Below are positions 40,338 to 49,920 of a stretch of 64,000 bases of DNA, piece after piece. Origin of the DNA: JAGWAJ01 sp965215155 (GTDB lineage: Bacteria; Acidobacteriota; Vicinamibacteria; Vicinamibacterales; UBA8438); contig CBDCCY010000004.1 in the NCBI GenBank assembly GCA_965215155.1, positions 1,674,001-1,738,000 of the forward strand, read 5' to 3'. The notes under the pieces are model-generated. The model was given only the letters and a program-made list of their open reading frames with translations. It had not been told where the DNA came from and made no database searches. The first letter of the stretch is position 1, and every line of letters starts with the position of its first letter. Made by a program: the position numbers and the translations under genes.

Positions 40338-41821
40338 GTCCGCTTGTCGGGGTCGCGCTCGGGAGATGCGACGGCCGAGCCCGGGGGCGAGGCGGGCGCG
40401 CCGGCTTCGAGCCGCGGCGACGGCCCGCTGCCCGGTCGCTTCCGTCGAGGGCGGATGCCGCTCCGCTTGATCATCTCGTTCAGCGTGCTCGGCTTCACCT
40501 GCAGCAGCTCCGCCGCACGCTTCTGCACCCCTCCCGCGGCTTCGAGCGCCTGCGTGATGAGCCGCGCCTCCACCCCCTCGACCACCTTCTTGAACGGCAG
40601 CCCGTCGGGCGGCAGGTCGACGTCGGGCAGCTCGAAGGCGGGTGCGTTGCGCACGGTGTCGGGGATGAGGTTGGTGCCGATCTCGGATCCGGACGCGAGC
40701 ACGACGGCGCGCTCGATTACGTTCTCGAGCTCTCGGACGTTGCCCGGCCAGTGGTAGTGCTGGAGGAGCGCGAGCGCATCGGCCGTCAGCTCGAGGCCCG
40801 TCCTGTCGTTCTGGCGGCCGTACTTCTCGAGGAAGCTGTGCGCGAGCACGGGCACGTCCTCCCGTCGCTCGCGCAGCGGCGGCAGCTCGACCACGATCAC
40901 GTTCAGCCGATAGAAAAGATCCTCCCGGAAGGTCCCGTCGTCGACGAGCCGCTTCAGATCGACGTTCGTCGCGGCGATGATTCGGACGTCGACCTTGATG
41001 GTGTCGACGCCGCCCAGCCGCATGAACTCACGCTCCTGGATGACCCGCAGGAGCTTGGCCTGTGTCTCGAGCGGCACGGTCCCGATCTCGTCCAGGAAGA
41101 TGCTGCCCCGATCCGCAAGCTCGAACAGGCCCTTCTTGGGTGCCACGGCGCCTGTGAAGGCGCCCTTGACATGCCCGAACAGGTTCGACTCCAGGAGGTC
41201 GGGCGGGAGGCTCCCGGAGTTCACGGGGATGAAGGGCCGGCCGGATCGAGGCGAGTCGTGGTGGATGGCCCGTGCGACCAGCTCCTTCCCCGTGCCGCTC
41301 TCGCCATGGATCAGGATCGTCGTGCGGCTCGGCGCCGCGCGGGCGATGAGGTCGAAGACCTGCCGCATCCGCGGGCTGCGTCCTATCAGATTGTGGAAGC
41401 GCTGGGCGCCTCCCTGCAGGTCCGGCTGCGCCGCGCCACTCCCGGCGGTACGCTGCCGCCGGGCTACCGCGTTGCGTACGACGGCCAGCACTTCGTCGTG
41501 CTTGAACGGCTTCTCGAGGAAATCGAACGCGCCGCGCTTGAACGCCTCTCGCGTGTTGCCCGAGGTCCCGTACGCGGTGAGCATGATGACCGGCAGTCGG
41601 TTGTCGAGGCGGCGGATCTCACCCAGTGTCTCGAGGCCGTCGATGCCGGGCATCATTACGTCGACGATCGCGGCGTCGAACGACTCCGCCTGCGCCGCCG
41701 CGACGCCTTCCTCGCCCGAGCGTGCCAATCGGACGCGGCAGCCTTCCCCGACGAGCAGCGACTCGAGGATCTCGCGCATGATCTCCTCGTCGTCGACGAC
41801 CAGAATGGACGCTTTCCGCAC
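40334..41821 (-). CDS. Sigma-54-dependent response regulator (NtrC family)
   Basis: Of 495 residues, 1-120 form a receiver domain (acidic pair Asp10/Asp11, phosphorylation site Asp54 and Lys104). Residues 143-385 form an AAA+ domain with GESGTGKE (173-180) and the sigma-54 contact GAFTGA (220-225). A Fis-type helix-turn-helix follows (about 430-455, VQKRAAELLQVKPSTLNEMI), and the tail is Pro/Ser/Arg-rich. It activates sigma-54 promoters when phosphorylated. The likely partner is the sensor kinase 130 bases upstream on the same strand. Target genes are unknown; the glycan cluster is a neighbour, and no -24/-12 promoter was sought systematically. The TAG comes from a repeat. Confidence 0.95.
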   Translation of the reverse strand: MRKASILVVDDEEIMREILESLLVGEGCRVRLARSGEEGVAAAQAESFDAAIVDVMMPGIDGLETLGEIRRLDNRLPVIMLTAYGTSGNTREAFKRGAFDFLEKPFKHDEVLAVVRNAVARRQRTAGSGAAQPDLQGGAQRFHNLIGRSPRMRQVFDLIARAAPSRTTILIHGESGTGKELVARAIHHDSPRSGRPFIPVNSGSLPPDLLESNLFGHVKGAFTGAVAPKKGLFELADRGSIFLDEIGTVPLETQAKLLRVIQEREFMRLGGVDTIKVDVRIIAATNVDLKRLVDDGTFREDLFYRLNVIVVELPPLRERREDVPVLAHSFLEKYGRQNDRTGLELTADALALLQHYHWPGNVRELENVIERAVVLASGSEIGTNLIPDTVRNAPAFELPDVDLPPDGLPFKKVVEGVEARLITQALEAAGGVQKRAAELLQVKPSTLNEMIKRSGIRPRRKRPGSGPSPRLEAGAPASPPGSAVASPERDPDKRT

Positions 41822-41888
41822 GCTCAGACCTTAGCCACCGTGCTTCCGGAGTCTGGCCGCCAATCTTCGTGTGACGGCTCCCCCCGGC

Positions 41889-41946
41889 GCCCCGCCAAGC
41901 CTACAGGAGTCCGCGGCCGTCTGCGGCGCGGACTCCTGGCGGGGCG
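41889..41946. repeat. Composite hairpin repeat between kinase and regulator genes
   Basis: AGGAGTCCGCG (41905-41915) and CGCGGACTCCT (41927-41937) are perfect 11-base inverted arms. CGCCCCGCC (41889-41897) and GGCGGGGCG (41938-41946) add an outer stem. It is a relative of the palindromic repeat family in which TCTGCGC has become TCCGCG. It lies in the kinase-regulator gap and could act as a processing or attenuating hairpin. Confidence 0.75.
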
Positions 41947-41953
41947 CTGCGGG

Positions 41954-44869
41954 TCACCCGCTCCCCGTGGCCGCTGCCCCCGAGCGCCGCCGGTCCGCGA
42001 GCGGCAGGTGGATCCGGAATCGCGTCCCTCGCCCGGGCTGGCTGTCGCACTCGATCGTCCCGTGGTGTTCCTGAACGACACCGTAGGTGATGGAGAGCCC
42101 CAGACCCGTACCCTGCCCGGCGGCCTTGGTGGTGAAGAAGGGGTCGTAGATGCGTGAGAGGTGCTCGGCCGCGATTCCCGCGCCGGTGTCTCCCACCTCG
42201 ACGACGGCCTGACCGTCCGCCTGGCGGGTGCTGATGGTGAGCCAGCCCCCGGCGGGCATCGAGTCGCGCGCGTTGAGGAACAGATTGAGGAAGACCTGCT
42301 GGATCTTGAACTCGATCCCCTGCACGACGGGCGGTGCCTCCGCCAGCATCCGTCGAATCCGTATGTTGCCGGTCTCGAGCTGGTGCTCGAGCAGACCGAG
42401 CACGTCGTTGATCACGGCGTTCAGGTCCAGGGGGCCCTTCGCGTCCGACGGGCGGGCCAGGTTCAGCAGCCCGTTGACGATCTTGGCAGCCCGGAACGTC
42501 TGCCGCTCGATCTTCTCCAGGAGTCGGGTGCGTGGATCGGCAGGATCCGCCCCGTCGAGCAGCATCTGCGTGAAGCTCGAGATCCCCGTCAGCGGCGTGT
42601 TCACCTCGTGCGCCACGCCGGCCGCGAGCAGGCCGACGGAAGCCATCTTCTCCGAGATCTGGAGCTGCTCCTCGAGTTGTACGCGCGAGGTGATGTCCTC
42701 GACGATCACGGTCGTGCCGCCCTGGCCGCCGTCCGGTGCCTGGAGCGGCGCGGTCGCTGCGTTCACGAGCAACGGCCGCGGCGGGTCGTGCCGTGAGACG
42801 AGGGGCACGCGGTACAGCACGCCGCGAGCCGGCGTCTCCGCCCGCGCCTGCCGCAGCCGACGGACGAAGTCGACGTCGAACAGGTCGTCGATTCGAGCCC
42901 CTACCGCGGTCTCGCGCGACACGCCGTAGAGCTGCTCGGCGCGGGTGTTCCAGCGCACGACCCGATCCTCGACGTCGAGCACGATCAGCCCGTCGCTGAG
43001 CGAGTCGACGATGCGCTCGCTGAACTGCCGCATCCGGTCCAGCTCGCGCGCCTTCGACTGCAGCTGGCCGTACAGGCGACCGTTGGCGACCGCCATCGCC
43101 ACCTGGCCGGCCACGGCGCCGAGCAGCGTGATGTCCTCGCTGCTGAGCGGTCCGCCGCTCTCCTTGCGCCCGAGCGCCATCGCCGCGATGGTCGCGCCTT
43201 CCGCGATGCAGGGGACGAAGTAGTAGAGGCCGCGGTCGCGCCACGCGGCCACCTCCTCGCCCGGGTACTTCGGGATCGTGGCCGGGTCGTCGAGCAGGGC
43301 GGTGTGCTGGGCCACGAGGCGCCGCCCGATGGCCGAGGCGTGCGGCAGCAGGGGCAGCGGCCGGTCGAAGCCGATCCACCGAATGGGCCGGAAGTCCCCG
43401 GCCGGAGCGGCTGCCCCCTGCGATGGGAGATCGCGGCTCAGCAGCAGCGCCATCCGGTCGACCCCCAGCGACTGGGAAACCTGGCTCACGAGTCTCTCGC
43501 TCAGGCGCTCGAGATCGAGATCGGCGTTGAGGTCGCGCGCGAACCGCACCAGCGCTCGTCGATAGTCGAACCGATCGCGGTAGTAGGCGCGGTCGACGAG
43601 CGTCTGGATGGCCCTCTTCACGGGGCCGGCAAGCAGCACGACGACCGCCGCCGTCAGCAGCGCGATGAGCGACTCGTGGCCGTCGGTGTCCTCGATCACC
43701 ACCTCCGACCAGAGCTGGTTGAGCGCCACATAGAGGGTCGCCATGGCGGCGACCACCGCCGCGTAGCCGAGGTTCCGCTTGACGATCACCTCGACGTCGC
43801 GAAGCCGGTAATGGACGATTGCGGAAGCGAAGGCGAGCGGGACCAGGGCGAGCGGCACGGCGGTCAGCTCGAGGCCTGCCGCCGGCGCGAATCCCAGCGC
43901 GTAGGGGACGGCGTACGCGCAGGTGAACGGCAGCCCGCCGAGCACGGCGCCGGATACGACCCACCGGAGCTGGCGCCGCGCAGTGGCCGACGTGACGCGC
44001 CGGAGCGCCGTGACCATCGCGGCGAGGCCGCCGAGGATGCAGGCTGCCAGGTAGAGGTGCTGGAGCTCCCAGACGGTCTCCACGGTGCCCGTGACCGCTC
44101 CGCTCCCGTCGGTCTGCAGCACGGCCGCTGCCTGCGCGACGCCGAGCAGGAGCGCCGGCGCGTACACGGCCGAGAGCAGCCGGATGCCGCCCAGCCGGCG
44201 CATCCATCCGGACGAACGCTCGGGGAAGACCAGCGCGAAGTGCAGGAAGAGCGGCGCAAGCAGCAGGATCGAGACCTCGTCCGCCCAGAAGAACACCCAG
44301 TCGAGTCGGTCCAGACGGCCGCTGAACGAGAAACCGAACACCCCGAAGAAGGCGACCGTCAGCCAGAAGAAGTGCAGGGTCGCCTGCTGGCCTGGCCGCC
44401 GGATGCGCACGGCCGCCCCGATCAGCAGGCCGAACAGCCCGACCCCGGCCAGGGCGAGGTAGACGGGAAGGTTGACGGCGGGCACCCGCTCGACCGCCAT
44501 CCGATAGGCCCGCGACTCGCGAAGCCGCAGTACGGTGTAGCGCAGCGAGGCCTCGCGGTCGGCGCCCACGCGCAGGAGCGGGCGCAGGTCGGCGTGCCTC
44601 TCGACCGGCTCGTCGTCGATCGCGAGCAGCACATCGCCCGGTCGGACTCCGGCGCGGGCCCCTGCCGTTCCGGGCTCCACGGCGCCGGCGACGAGGCCCT
44701 CCGGGCGCTCCTCCCAGCGCACGCCGTCGTCGACGGCCCGCCACGTGGCTTGCACGGCGACGTTGGCGACCGCCAGGCAGCCGAGCACCGCGACGACGCC
44801 GACGCCCAGGAGCACGCGGGTCACCGTTCCGATGCGCCGTCGTGCTGCGTCGTGCTCAGCCACCGTCAT
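41954..44869 (-). CDS. Large membrane sensor histidine kinase with PDZ-like, GAF and PAS domains
   Basis: The 971-residue protein has a first membrane helix (about 19-41), a periplasmic PDZ-like domain (about 55-125; VEPGTAGARAGVRPGDVLLAIDD), seven or so helices between 133 and 420, a GAF-like domain (about 430-600), a PAS domain (about 612-735), a HisKA domain with His754 in GVAHEVNTPLTG, and an ATPase domain (about 850-965; DTGAGIAAEH and TGLGLSITYG). It is an NtrB-like kinase and would phosphorylate the regulator encoded next to it. A PDZ domain at the front suggests sensing of peptides or envelope stress, but that is inference. The GTG/ATG choice at 44869 gives a natural short cytosolic N-terminus. 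Confidence 0.93.
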   Translation of the reverse strand: MTVAEHDAARRRIGTVTRVLLGVGVVAVLGCLAVANVAVQATWRAVDDGVRWEERPEGLVAGAVEPGTAGARAGVRPGDVLLAIDDEPVERHADLRPLLRVGADREASLRYTVLRLRESRAYRMAVERVPAVNLPVYLALAGVGLFGLLIGAAVRIRRPGQQATLHFFWLTVAFFGVFGFSFSGRLDRLDWVFFWADEVSILLLAPLFLHFALVFPERSSGWMRRLGGIRLLSAVYAPALLLGVAQAAAVLQTDGSGAVTGTVETVWELQHLYLAACILGGLAAMVTALRRVTSATARRQLRWVVSGAVLGGLPFTCAYAVPYALGFAPAAGLELTAVPLALVPLAFASAIVHYRLRDVEVIVKRNLGYAAVVAAMATLYVALNQLWSEVVIEDTDGHESLIALLTAAVVVLLAGPVKRAIQTLVDRAYYRDRFDYRRALVRFARDLNADLDLERLSERLVSQVSQSLGVDRMALLLSRDLPSQGAAAPAGDFRPIRWIGFDRPLPLLPHASAIGRRLVAQHTALLDDPATIPKYPGEEVAAWRDRGLYYFVPCIAEGATIAAMALGRKESGGPLSSEDITLLGAVAGQVAMAVANGRLYGQLQSKARELDRMRQFSERIVDSLSDGLIVLDVEDRVVRWNTRAEQLYGVSRETAVGARIDDLFDVDFVRRLRQARAETPARGVLYRVPLVSRHDPPRPLLVNAATAPLQAPDGGQGGTTVIVEDITSRVQLEEQLQISEKMASVGLLAAGVAHEVNTPLTGISSFTQMLLDGADPADPRTRLLEKIERQTFRAAKIVNGLLNLARPSDAKGPLDLNAVINDVLGLLEHQLETGNIRIRRMLAEAPPVVQGIEFKIQQVFLNLFLNARDSMPAGGWLTISTRQADGQAVVEVGDTGAGIAAEHLSRIYDPFFTTKAAGQGTGLGLSITYGVVQEHHGTIECDSQPGRGTRFRIHLPLADRRRSGAAATGSG

Positions 44870-45103
44870 CTACGCACACCACCAGTACGACGGCAACGAA
44901 TGCAAAACGAGTGCCTTCGAGCCGGATGGCTGGACGGCCGCACGCCGGGCGGACTTCCCCGGCCGGCGGCGGGGCGCGCCGAGCCCGCCCAACAATGTGG
45001 ATCGCACTGACAAATTCTTGAATCGTCAGTGTCCGCTCCCGGCGCGCATGAGGCGGCGCGCGGGAACCGGCTCGAGGGGCGGGCCCGCGCGGGGCCCCAG
45101 CCT

Positions 45104-47101
45104 CTAGAAGTGCACGACGAGCCCGCCGACGAGCTGCGGTGGCGGATCGACCACGAGCAACTCGTCGTAGGTCGACGCACCGAACGCCGGATCGTGGAAC
45201 AGGCTGCGCAAGGCGACGAGAAGCTCCCACGTGCTGGCGCCGAAAGGCGAGAACGGGAGTTGCTGCGTCACCTGCACGTCGAATCGCGCATGGACACCCG
45301 ACGTCAGGTCGTCGCCCACCATGCGGGCGAACGCGCCGCTGAGACGGCACATTGCGAACACGCGAGTTGCGGTCTCCGGCACGGCGGCCTCGACCGTGGT
45401 CGTCACGTCGTGAAACCGGTCCCCGCTGCCGGCGAGCAGGTCGGCGTGGGTAGCCGTGCTTCCGAAGCCGACCCCGGAGAACCACTTCGCGCGGACGACG
45501 GTGTAGTCGATCGCCGCGCGGAGTCGCTCGCTGTCGCCGTGGGTGAACCGGACGCCCCATCCGTCCGCCAGCAGGCCGTTCAGGTTGGCCAGCCGATAAT
45601 GGCCGCCCGGAGCGGCGAACGCGTCAAGGAACGACGAGCTGGTCACCCCGAAGAACGTGACGAGCTGGCCGGCGACGTCCTGCCGGAAGCGGCGTACGCC
45701 GAGCGTGGAGGCGCGGCCGATATCGCGCTCCAGCCCGACCTCGACGTGCCGGGTCCGCTCGGCCCGGAGCGGGTCGACGCCCGACAACGATGTGAACGTG
45801 CGTTCCGGTGGGAGCCAGACCCCCGAACCGGGCGGCAGGAACTGCTCCGCCCCCGGCGCGGTCATCCGGCGCGACAGGCCCAGGCGCACGCGGGTGCGAG
45901 CGATGGGAGAGACGGTCAGGTGGGCCTGGGGGCTGAACAGCCGGCCGTCCTCCAGGTAGCCGTAGCCCGCGAGGTCCGCCCCGTAGCGCAGCTCGACGCG
46001 AGGCGACAACGTCCAGGTGTCGAACGCGCGAACGCTCGCGACTTCACGGCCCGGACGTCCACGCCCGTCCGCCCCGAGAGGCCGCGCGGGCTGCCCCGAG
46101 CTGGCGTACTGCTGCCGGCTGTAGGACAGCCTCAGGTCGAGGTCGTGATCCTCGCGCGGGTTCCCCGCGACGCGCCCCGATACGGCCCATGCCGAGGCGT
46201 TGCCCGCGGTCATGTTGACCGCGCCCCGAACCGCCCACGCCGCGTCGCCCTCCGTCACCGGAGTGACCGAGAAATAGGCGATCTGTCCGGGCGGCACGCC
46301 GGTGGCCGACCGCCACCGGAGCGGTCCGTCGAGCGTAGCCCGCGTGAGGAACTGAACCTCGCCCGAAACCGGCAACCCGCTGACGAAGTCGGTCACCGGC
46401 CCGCGACCGAGCACCAGGTCGCGGCGGTCGAGCTCGACCTGGGCATCCGGGGCCGGCTCCCACCCGCGGCTCTTGAGGACGCTGCGACGACCCCGGCGCA
46501 GCCGCCGGAACTGCGCCTCGACGCCGCCCGACGACGCCGTCGCCGTTGTCTCGTCTCTCCCCGGGCCGAACGGGCTGGTGGGGGCCGAGGCCTGCCCGCC
46601 GCCCTCCGCCGACGGACCGGCGGGGGCGCCGAGTCCGGCCCCTGCCACGCGGATCTGCGGCGCGGGCGGGCGGGCGGGCGCACGCAGCAGTTGCATCTCG
46701 CCCAGGAACGTGTCGGAGTCGGCCCGGACGTCGACCACCCGCCGCGATGCGGTGAATCCTTCTCGGTGGGCTCGCACCAGGTATCTGCCGGGGGCGAGCG
46801 CCTGGAACGCGAACTCGCCGGTTCCGTCGCCCAGCACGAGCGTGGTGCCCGACGGCCCGGACGCCGAGACGAGGACGCGGCCGAGCGGCGCCCCGGCGCG
46901 GTCCGTCACGACACCGCTGACGTCCCCCGCGCCGTCCGCCGGACCGGCGACCGTCACCGCGCTCGTCGCCAGCAGGGCGCCGGCTACGGTGATGAGCTGC
47001 ACGATGCCCCAGGTCGCCAGGGTCGGCCCCGCCGCGCGCTGCCCGTGGGCTGCCCGCTCGCGCGGCACGGCGCCGGTCGACCGCCGTGGTCTCTGGGGCA
47101 C
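45104..47101 (-). CDS. Outer-membrane beta-barrel protein with carboxypeptidase-regulatory-like domain
   Basis: The 665-residue protein has a long basic leader before a signal segment (about 27-52), a carboxypeptidase-regulatory-like fold at about 60-140 (GDVSGVVTDRAGAPLGRVLVS, FAFQALAPGRYLVRAHREGF) and a barrel of alternating strands up to the C-terminal LVGGLVVHF with a terminal Phe. Acidobacterial Oar/TonB-dependent receptors have this layout, but a recognisable plug domain is missing and the length is about two thirds of the usual. It may be a transporter, an adhesin or a decayed receptor. A secreted protein is encoded 13 bases upstream, and the two are likely cotranscribed. Confidence 0.8.
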   Translation of the reverse strand: MPQRPRRSTGAVPRERAAHGQRAAGPTLATWGIVQLITVAGALLATSAVTVAGPADGAGDVSGVVTDRAGAPLGRVLVSASGPSGTTLVLGDGTGEFAFQALAPGRYLVRAHREGFTASRRVVDVRADSDTFLGEMQLLRAPARPPAPQIRVAGAGLGAPAGPSAEGGGQASAPTSPFGPGRDETTATASSGGVEAQFRRLRRGRRSVLKSRGWEPAPDAQVELDRRDLVLGRGPVTDFVSGLPVSGEVQFLTRATLDGPLRWRSATGVPPGQIAYFSVTPVTEGDAAWAVRGAVNMTAGNASAWAVSGRVAGNPREDHDLDLRLSYSRQQYASSGQPARPLGADGRGRPGREVASVRAFDTWTLSPRVELRYGADLAGYGYLEDGRLFSPQAHLTVSPIARTRVRLGLSRRMTAPGAEQFLPPGSGVWLPPERTFTSLSGVDPLRAERTRHVEVGLERDIGRASTLGVRRFRQDVAGQLVTFFGVTSSSFLDAFAAPGGHYRLANLNGLLADGWGVRFTHGDSERLRAAIDYTVVRAKWFSGVGFGSTATHADLLAGSGDRFHDVTTTVEAAVPETATRVFAMCRLSGAFARMVGDDLTSGVHARFDVQVTQQLPFSPFGASTWELLVALRSLFHDPAFGASTYDELLVVDPPPQLVGGLVVHF

Positions 47102-47114
47102 GGACTTCCTCCGG

Positions 47115-48137
47115 CTACGCTCCCACGCTGAAGGCGATGTTGTGGATGACTTCCGCCCCGGAGGTGTTGTCCGTCACCTTGACCTCGAGGCGGTAGTCGC
47201 CCGCCGGGAAGATCGAAAGCGGAATCTGCTGCCCGGCCACGATCTGATGGCCGATGGTCAGGTCGAAGTCCGGGGGCAGCGTCTGCCCGTTGAACTCCTG
47301 CGGGCTCGTGCGGTTGAAGAACTGCTCGCCGTCCTCCGTCTGCTGGTGGAAGTCGAACTCGACGGTCACGTTCGGCTTCGCGCCGTCCTGCACCCCGGCG
47401 TTGTAGACGAAGAACAGGGGAGCGAACTGCTCGTCGCGCTCGAAGCTCAGGTCGAACTTGGGGAGGATCTCGAACGCGCCCAGCGCATAGGGCCTCACGA
47501 TCTGTTGCTCCGGGGTCAGCGGCGCGTTGAGCGGCGTGATCGACTCGGCGACGAAGATCGTGCTGATCTGCAGGTCGGGGCTCCAGAAGTCGGGCACCTC
47601 GATCTCTTCCCGGAGCAGCAGGACGGTCGGATCGTCGTCGCGGTCGCCATCCTCCCCGGCGCTGTCGCGAATCGCCACGTAGACGTCGTACGCTCCGCCC
47701 TGAGCGTTGAACGCGCGGCTGATCCGCACCGCCCCGTCGGACTCCGGCGCGTCAACGAAATAGGCGTCTGCAAAGACCCCCTGCGGGCAATCCTCGTCGC
47801 CCTGCTCCACCGGGCCGTCTCGATGCTCGTCCACGTACAGGTAGATCGCCACCATGTCGCCGACCGCGCCCGGGTCGATCGTCAGCGTGAACGGCACGTA
47901 GGTCTCGCCGTCCGTGGCCTTGATGAACGTGGGGTCCAGCTGGAAGGGGTCTTCCAGGGCCACGATCTCGCCGGCGCGCGCTCTCCGGACGACGTCGCAT
48001 AGCGTTCGCAGCTCGTCCTCTTGCCAGTCTTCGAGGTCCTGGGCCGCGACCGGCGCGGCGGCCAGCAGCATGGCGACCGCGACGCACGAGGCCGCCATCA
48101 GGGAGTGCCGGGACACGCGCCGGACATTGGGGTGCAT
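47115..48137 (-). CDS. Secreted protein of unknown function, 340 residues
   Basis: The protein has a signal peptide (SLMAASCVAVAMLLAAAPVAAQ, cut after AAQ) and a mature, acidic, beta-rich body with two immunoglobulin-like halves, around 70-160 (VPFTLTIDPGAVGDMVAIYLYV, GGAYDVYVAIRDS) and 220-340 (FFVYNAGVQDGAKPNVTVEF, FPAGDYRLEVKVTDNTSG). The latter pattern resembles parts of VWFA- and GWxTD-type acidobacterial secreted proteins, but neither hallmark is present. It lies directly upstream of the outer-membrane barrel gene, so it may act with it at the cell surface. The upstream gap is AT-rich for this window and may hold its promoter and that of gpmI. Confidence 0.7.
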   Translation of the reverse strand: MHPNVRRVSRHSLMAASCVAVAMLLAAAPVAAQDLEDWQEDELRTLCDVVRRARAGEIVALEDPFQLDPTFIKATDGETYVPFTLTIDPGAVGDMVAIYLYVDEHRDGPVEQGDEDCPQGVFADAYFVDAPESDGAVRISRAFNAQGGAYDVYVAIRDSAGEDGDRDDDPTVLLLREEIEVPDFWSPDLQISTIFVAESITPLNAPLTPEQQIVRPYALGAFEILPKFDLSFERDEQFAPLFFVYNAGVQDGAKPNVTVEFDFHQQTEDGEQFFNRTSPQEFNGQTLPPDFDLTIGHQIVAGQQIPLSIFPAGDYRLEVKVTDNTSGAEVIHNIAFSVGA

Positions 48138-48329
48138 CGGAGTTGATCTCCCGCGTCAGAGTGAGCAGTACGAAGTGAACGCCTGATCATAGAGCGGCCG
48201 CCGCCTCCAAGTCAATCCGGGCCGAACGATTTAAGTGCCAATGATTCAATGAGTTACGGAGAGCGGCGTCGCTCTCGCGTGCTATGATTGCCTGCCGGGG
48301 CCACGGTAGCCGACCCGTCGCAGCCGCCG

Positions 48330-49898
48330 ATGAACAGACCGCGCCGCCCTGTCGTACTGGTCGTCTTCGACGGCTGGGGCCTGACCGAGAGCCGCGACCG
48401 AAACGCCATCCACCTGGCGCGTACGCCGGTCTATCGGGAGTTGCTGGACCGCTGCCCGCACGGCACCCTCGTCACGAGCGGCGAGGCGGTCGGCCTCCCC
48501 GCCGGCCAGATGGGGAACTCCGAGGTGGGACACATGAACCTCGGGGCCGGGCGCGTGGTCTATCAGGACCTGACGCGCATCGACCGGAGCATCGGCTGCG
48601 GCGACTTCTTCCGGAACCCCGCCCTCGCCGCCGCGATGACCCGCTGCGCCGGAGACCGGCACGCCCTGCACCTCGTCGGGCTCGTGTCGGACGGCGGCGT
48701 GCACAGCCACCAGCGGCACCTGCTGGCGCTCCTCGACATGGCGGAGCGGCTCGAGGTGTCCCGCGTGTTCGTGCACGCGATCACGGACGGCCGCGACACC
48801 GCGCCCACCGGCGGGCGCGAATACGTCGGCGAGGTCGGGCGCGCGGCGGCCGGCACGGGCGCGCGTGTGGCGTCGGTCACCGGACGCTACTACGCGATGG
48901 ACCGCGACCGGCGCTGGGACCGGACCGCGCGCGCGTACGACGCCATCGTCCTCGGGCGGGGGCGCGAGGCTCGCGACGCAGGAACGCTGATCGCCGAGTC
49001 GTACCGCGCCGGCGTGACGGACGAGTTCATCGAGCCCGGGGTGGTGGTCGCGGAGGATGGGCAGCCCGTCGGCCCTGTCCGGAACGACGACTCGGTGGTG
49101 TTCTTCAACTACCGCGCCGACCGGGCCCGGCAGATGACGCGCGCGCTGGGCGACGCCGCCTTCGACGGCTTCGAACGCGCGGTTCACCCGCGGCTGGCCG
49201 TCACGACGATGACCGAGTACGACGCGACGCTCGAGCTTCCGACGGCGTTCGGGCCGGAGGAACTGTCCGGCACGGTGGCGGAGGTCCTGACCGCGCACGG
49301 CCGATCCAACCTGCGGTTGGCCGAGACGGAGAAGTACGCGCATGTCACCTACTTCTTCAACGGCGGCGAGGAACGGCCCTACGCCGGAGAAGACCGCATC
49401 CTCGTCCCGTCGCCGAAGGTGCCGACCTACGATCTGCAGCCCGAGATGAGCGCGACCGGCATCACCGACGCCCTGATCGCGGACGTCGACGCGGGGCGGC
49501 ACGACGTGGTCATCTGCAACTTCGCGAACGCCGACATGGTGGGGCACACCGGCAACCTCGACGCCGCGGTGGCCGCCGTGTCCACCCTCGACGCCTGCCT
49601 GGCGCGCATCGTGCGCGCGGTCGACGCGGCGGGCGGCTGCATCGTCCTGACCGCGGACCACGGCAACGCAGAGCAGATGTGGGACCGGAAGCGCGACCAG
49701 CCGCACACCGCGCACACCCGCAATCCCGTCCCGGTCCTGCTGATCGACCGTACCCTCGCGGGGCGGGGGCACGGCCTGCGGGACGGCTCGCTGCGCGACG
49801 TGGCCCCGACGCTGCTCGCCCTCGCCGGCGTTCCCGTGCCGCCGGAGATGACCGGCCGCGATCTGCGGACCTGGGTGGATCCGGAATCCGCGGCGTAG
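48330..49898 (+). CDS. gpmI: 2,3-bisphosphoglycerate-independent phosphoglycerate mutase
   Basis: GpmI interconverts 3- and 2-phosphoglycerate in glycolysis, using two manganese ions. The 522-residue protein has the metal Asp14 in LVVFDGWGL and the nucleophile Ser64 in GQMGNSEVGHMNLGAG; VHAITDGRDTAP, NFANADMVGHTG and LTADHGNAEQM are the other metal and substrate segments. The ATG at 48330 was preferred to an in-frame TTG 14 codons upstream since homology begins at PVVLVVFDGW. No clear ribosome site is seen. The gene is divergent from the secreted protein. Confidence 0.97.
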   Translation: MNRPRRPVVLVVFDGWGLTESRDRNAIHLARTPVYRELLDRCPHGTLVTSGEAVGLPAGQMGNSEVGHMNLGAGRVVYQDLTRIDRSIGCGDFFRNPALAAAMTRCAGDRHALHLVGLVSDGGVHSHQRHLLALLDMAERLEVSRVFVHAITDGRDTAPTGGREYVGEVGRAAAGTGARVASVTGRYYAMDRDRRWDRTARAYDAIVLGRGREARDAGTLIAESYRAGVTDEFIEPGVVVAEDGQPVGPVRNDDSVVFFNYRADRARQMTRALGDAAFDGFERAVHPRLAVTTMTEYDATLELPTAFGPEELSGTVAEVLTAHGRSNLRLAETEKYAHVTYFFNGGEERPYAGEDRILVPSPKVPTYDLQPEMSATGITDALIADVDAGRHDVVICNFANADMVGHTGNLDAAVAAVSTLDACLARIVRAVDAAGGCIVLTADHGNAEQMWDRKRDQPHTAHTRNPVPVLLIDRTLAGRGHGLRDGSLRDVAPTLLALAGVPVPPEMTGRDLRTWVDPESAA

Positions 49899-49920
49899 CG
49901 GCTACAATCTGTCCGGTTCG

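Noticed and set aside
45081..45098. Terminator of the outer-membrane barrel gene (GGGCCC-loop-GGGCCC)
   Set aside because: It can pair, but in a locally extreme GC context and without a T-run, so chance is likely.
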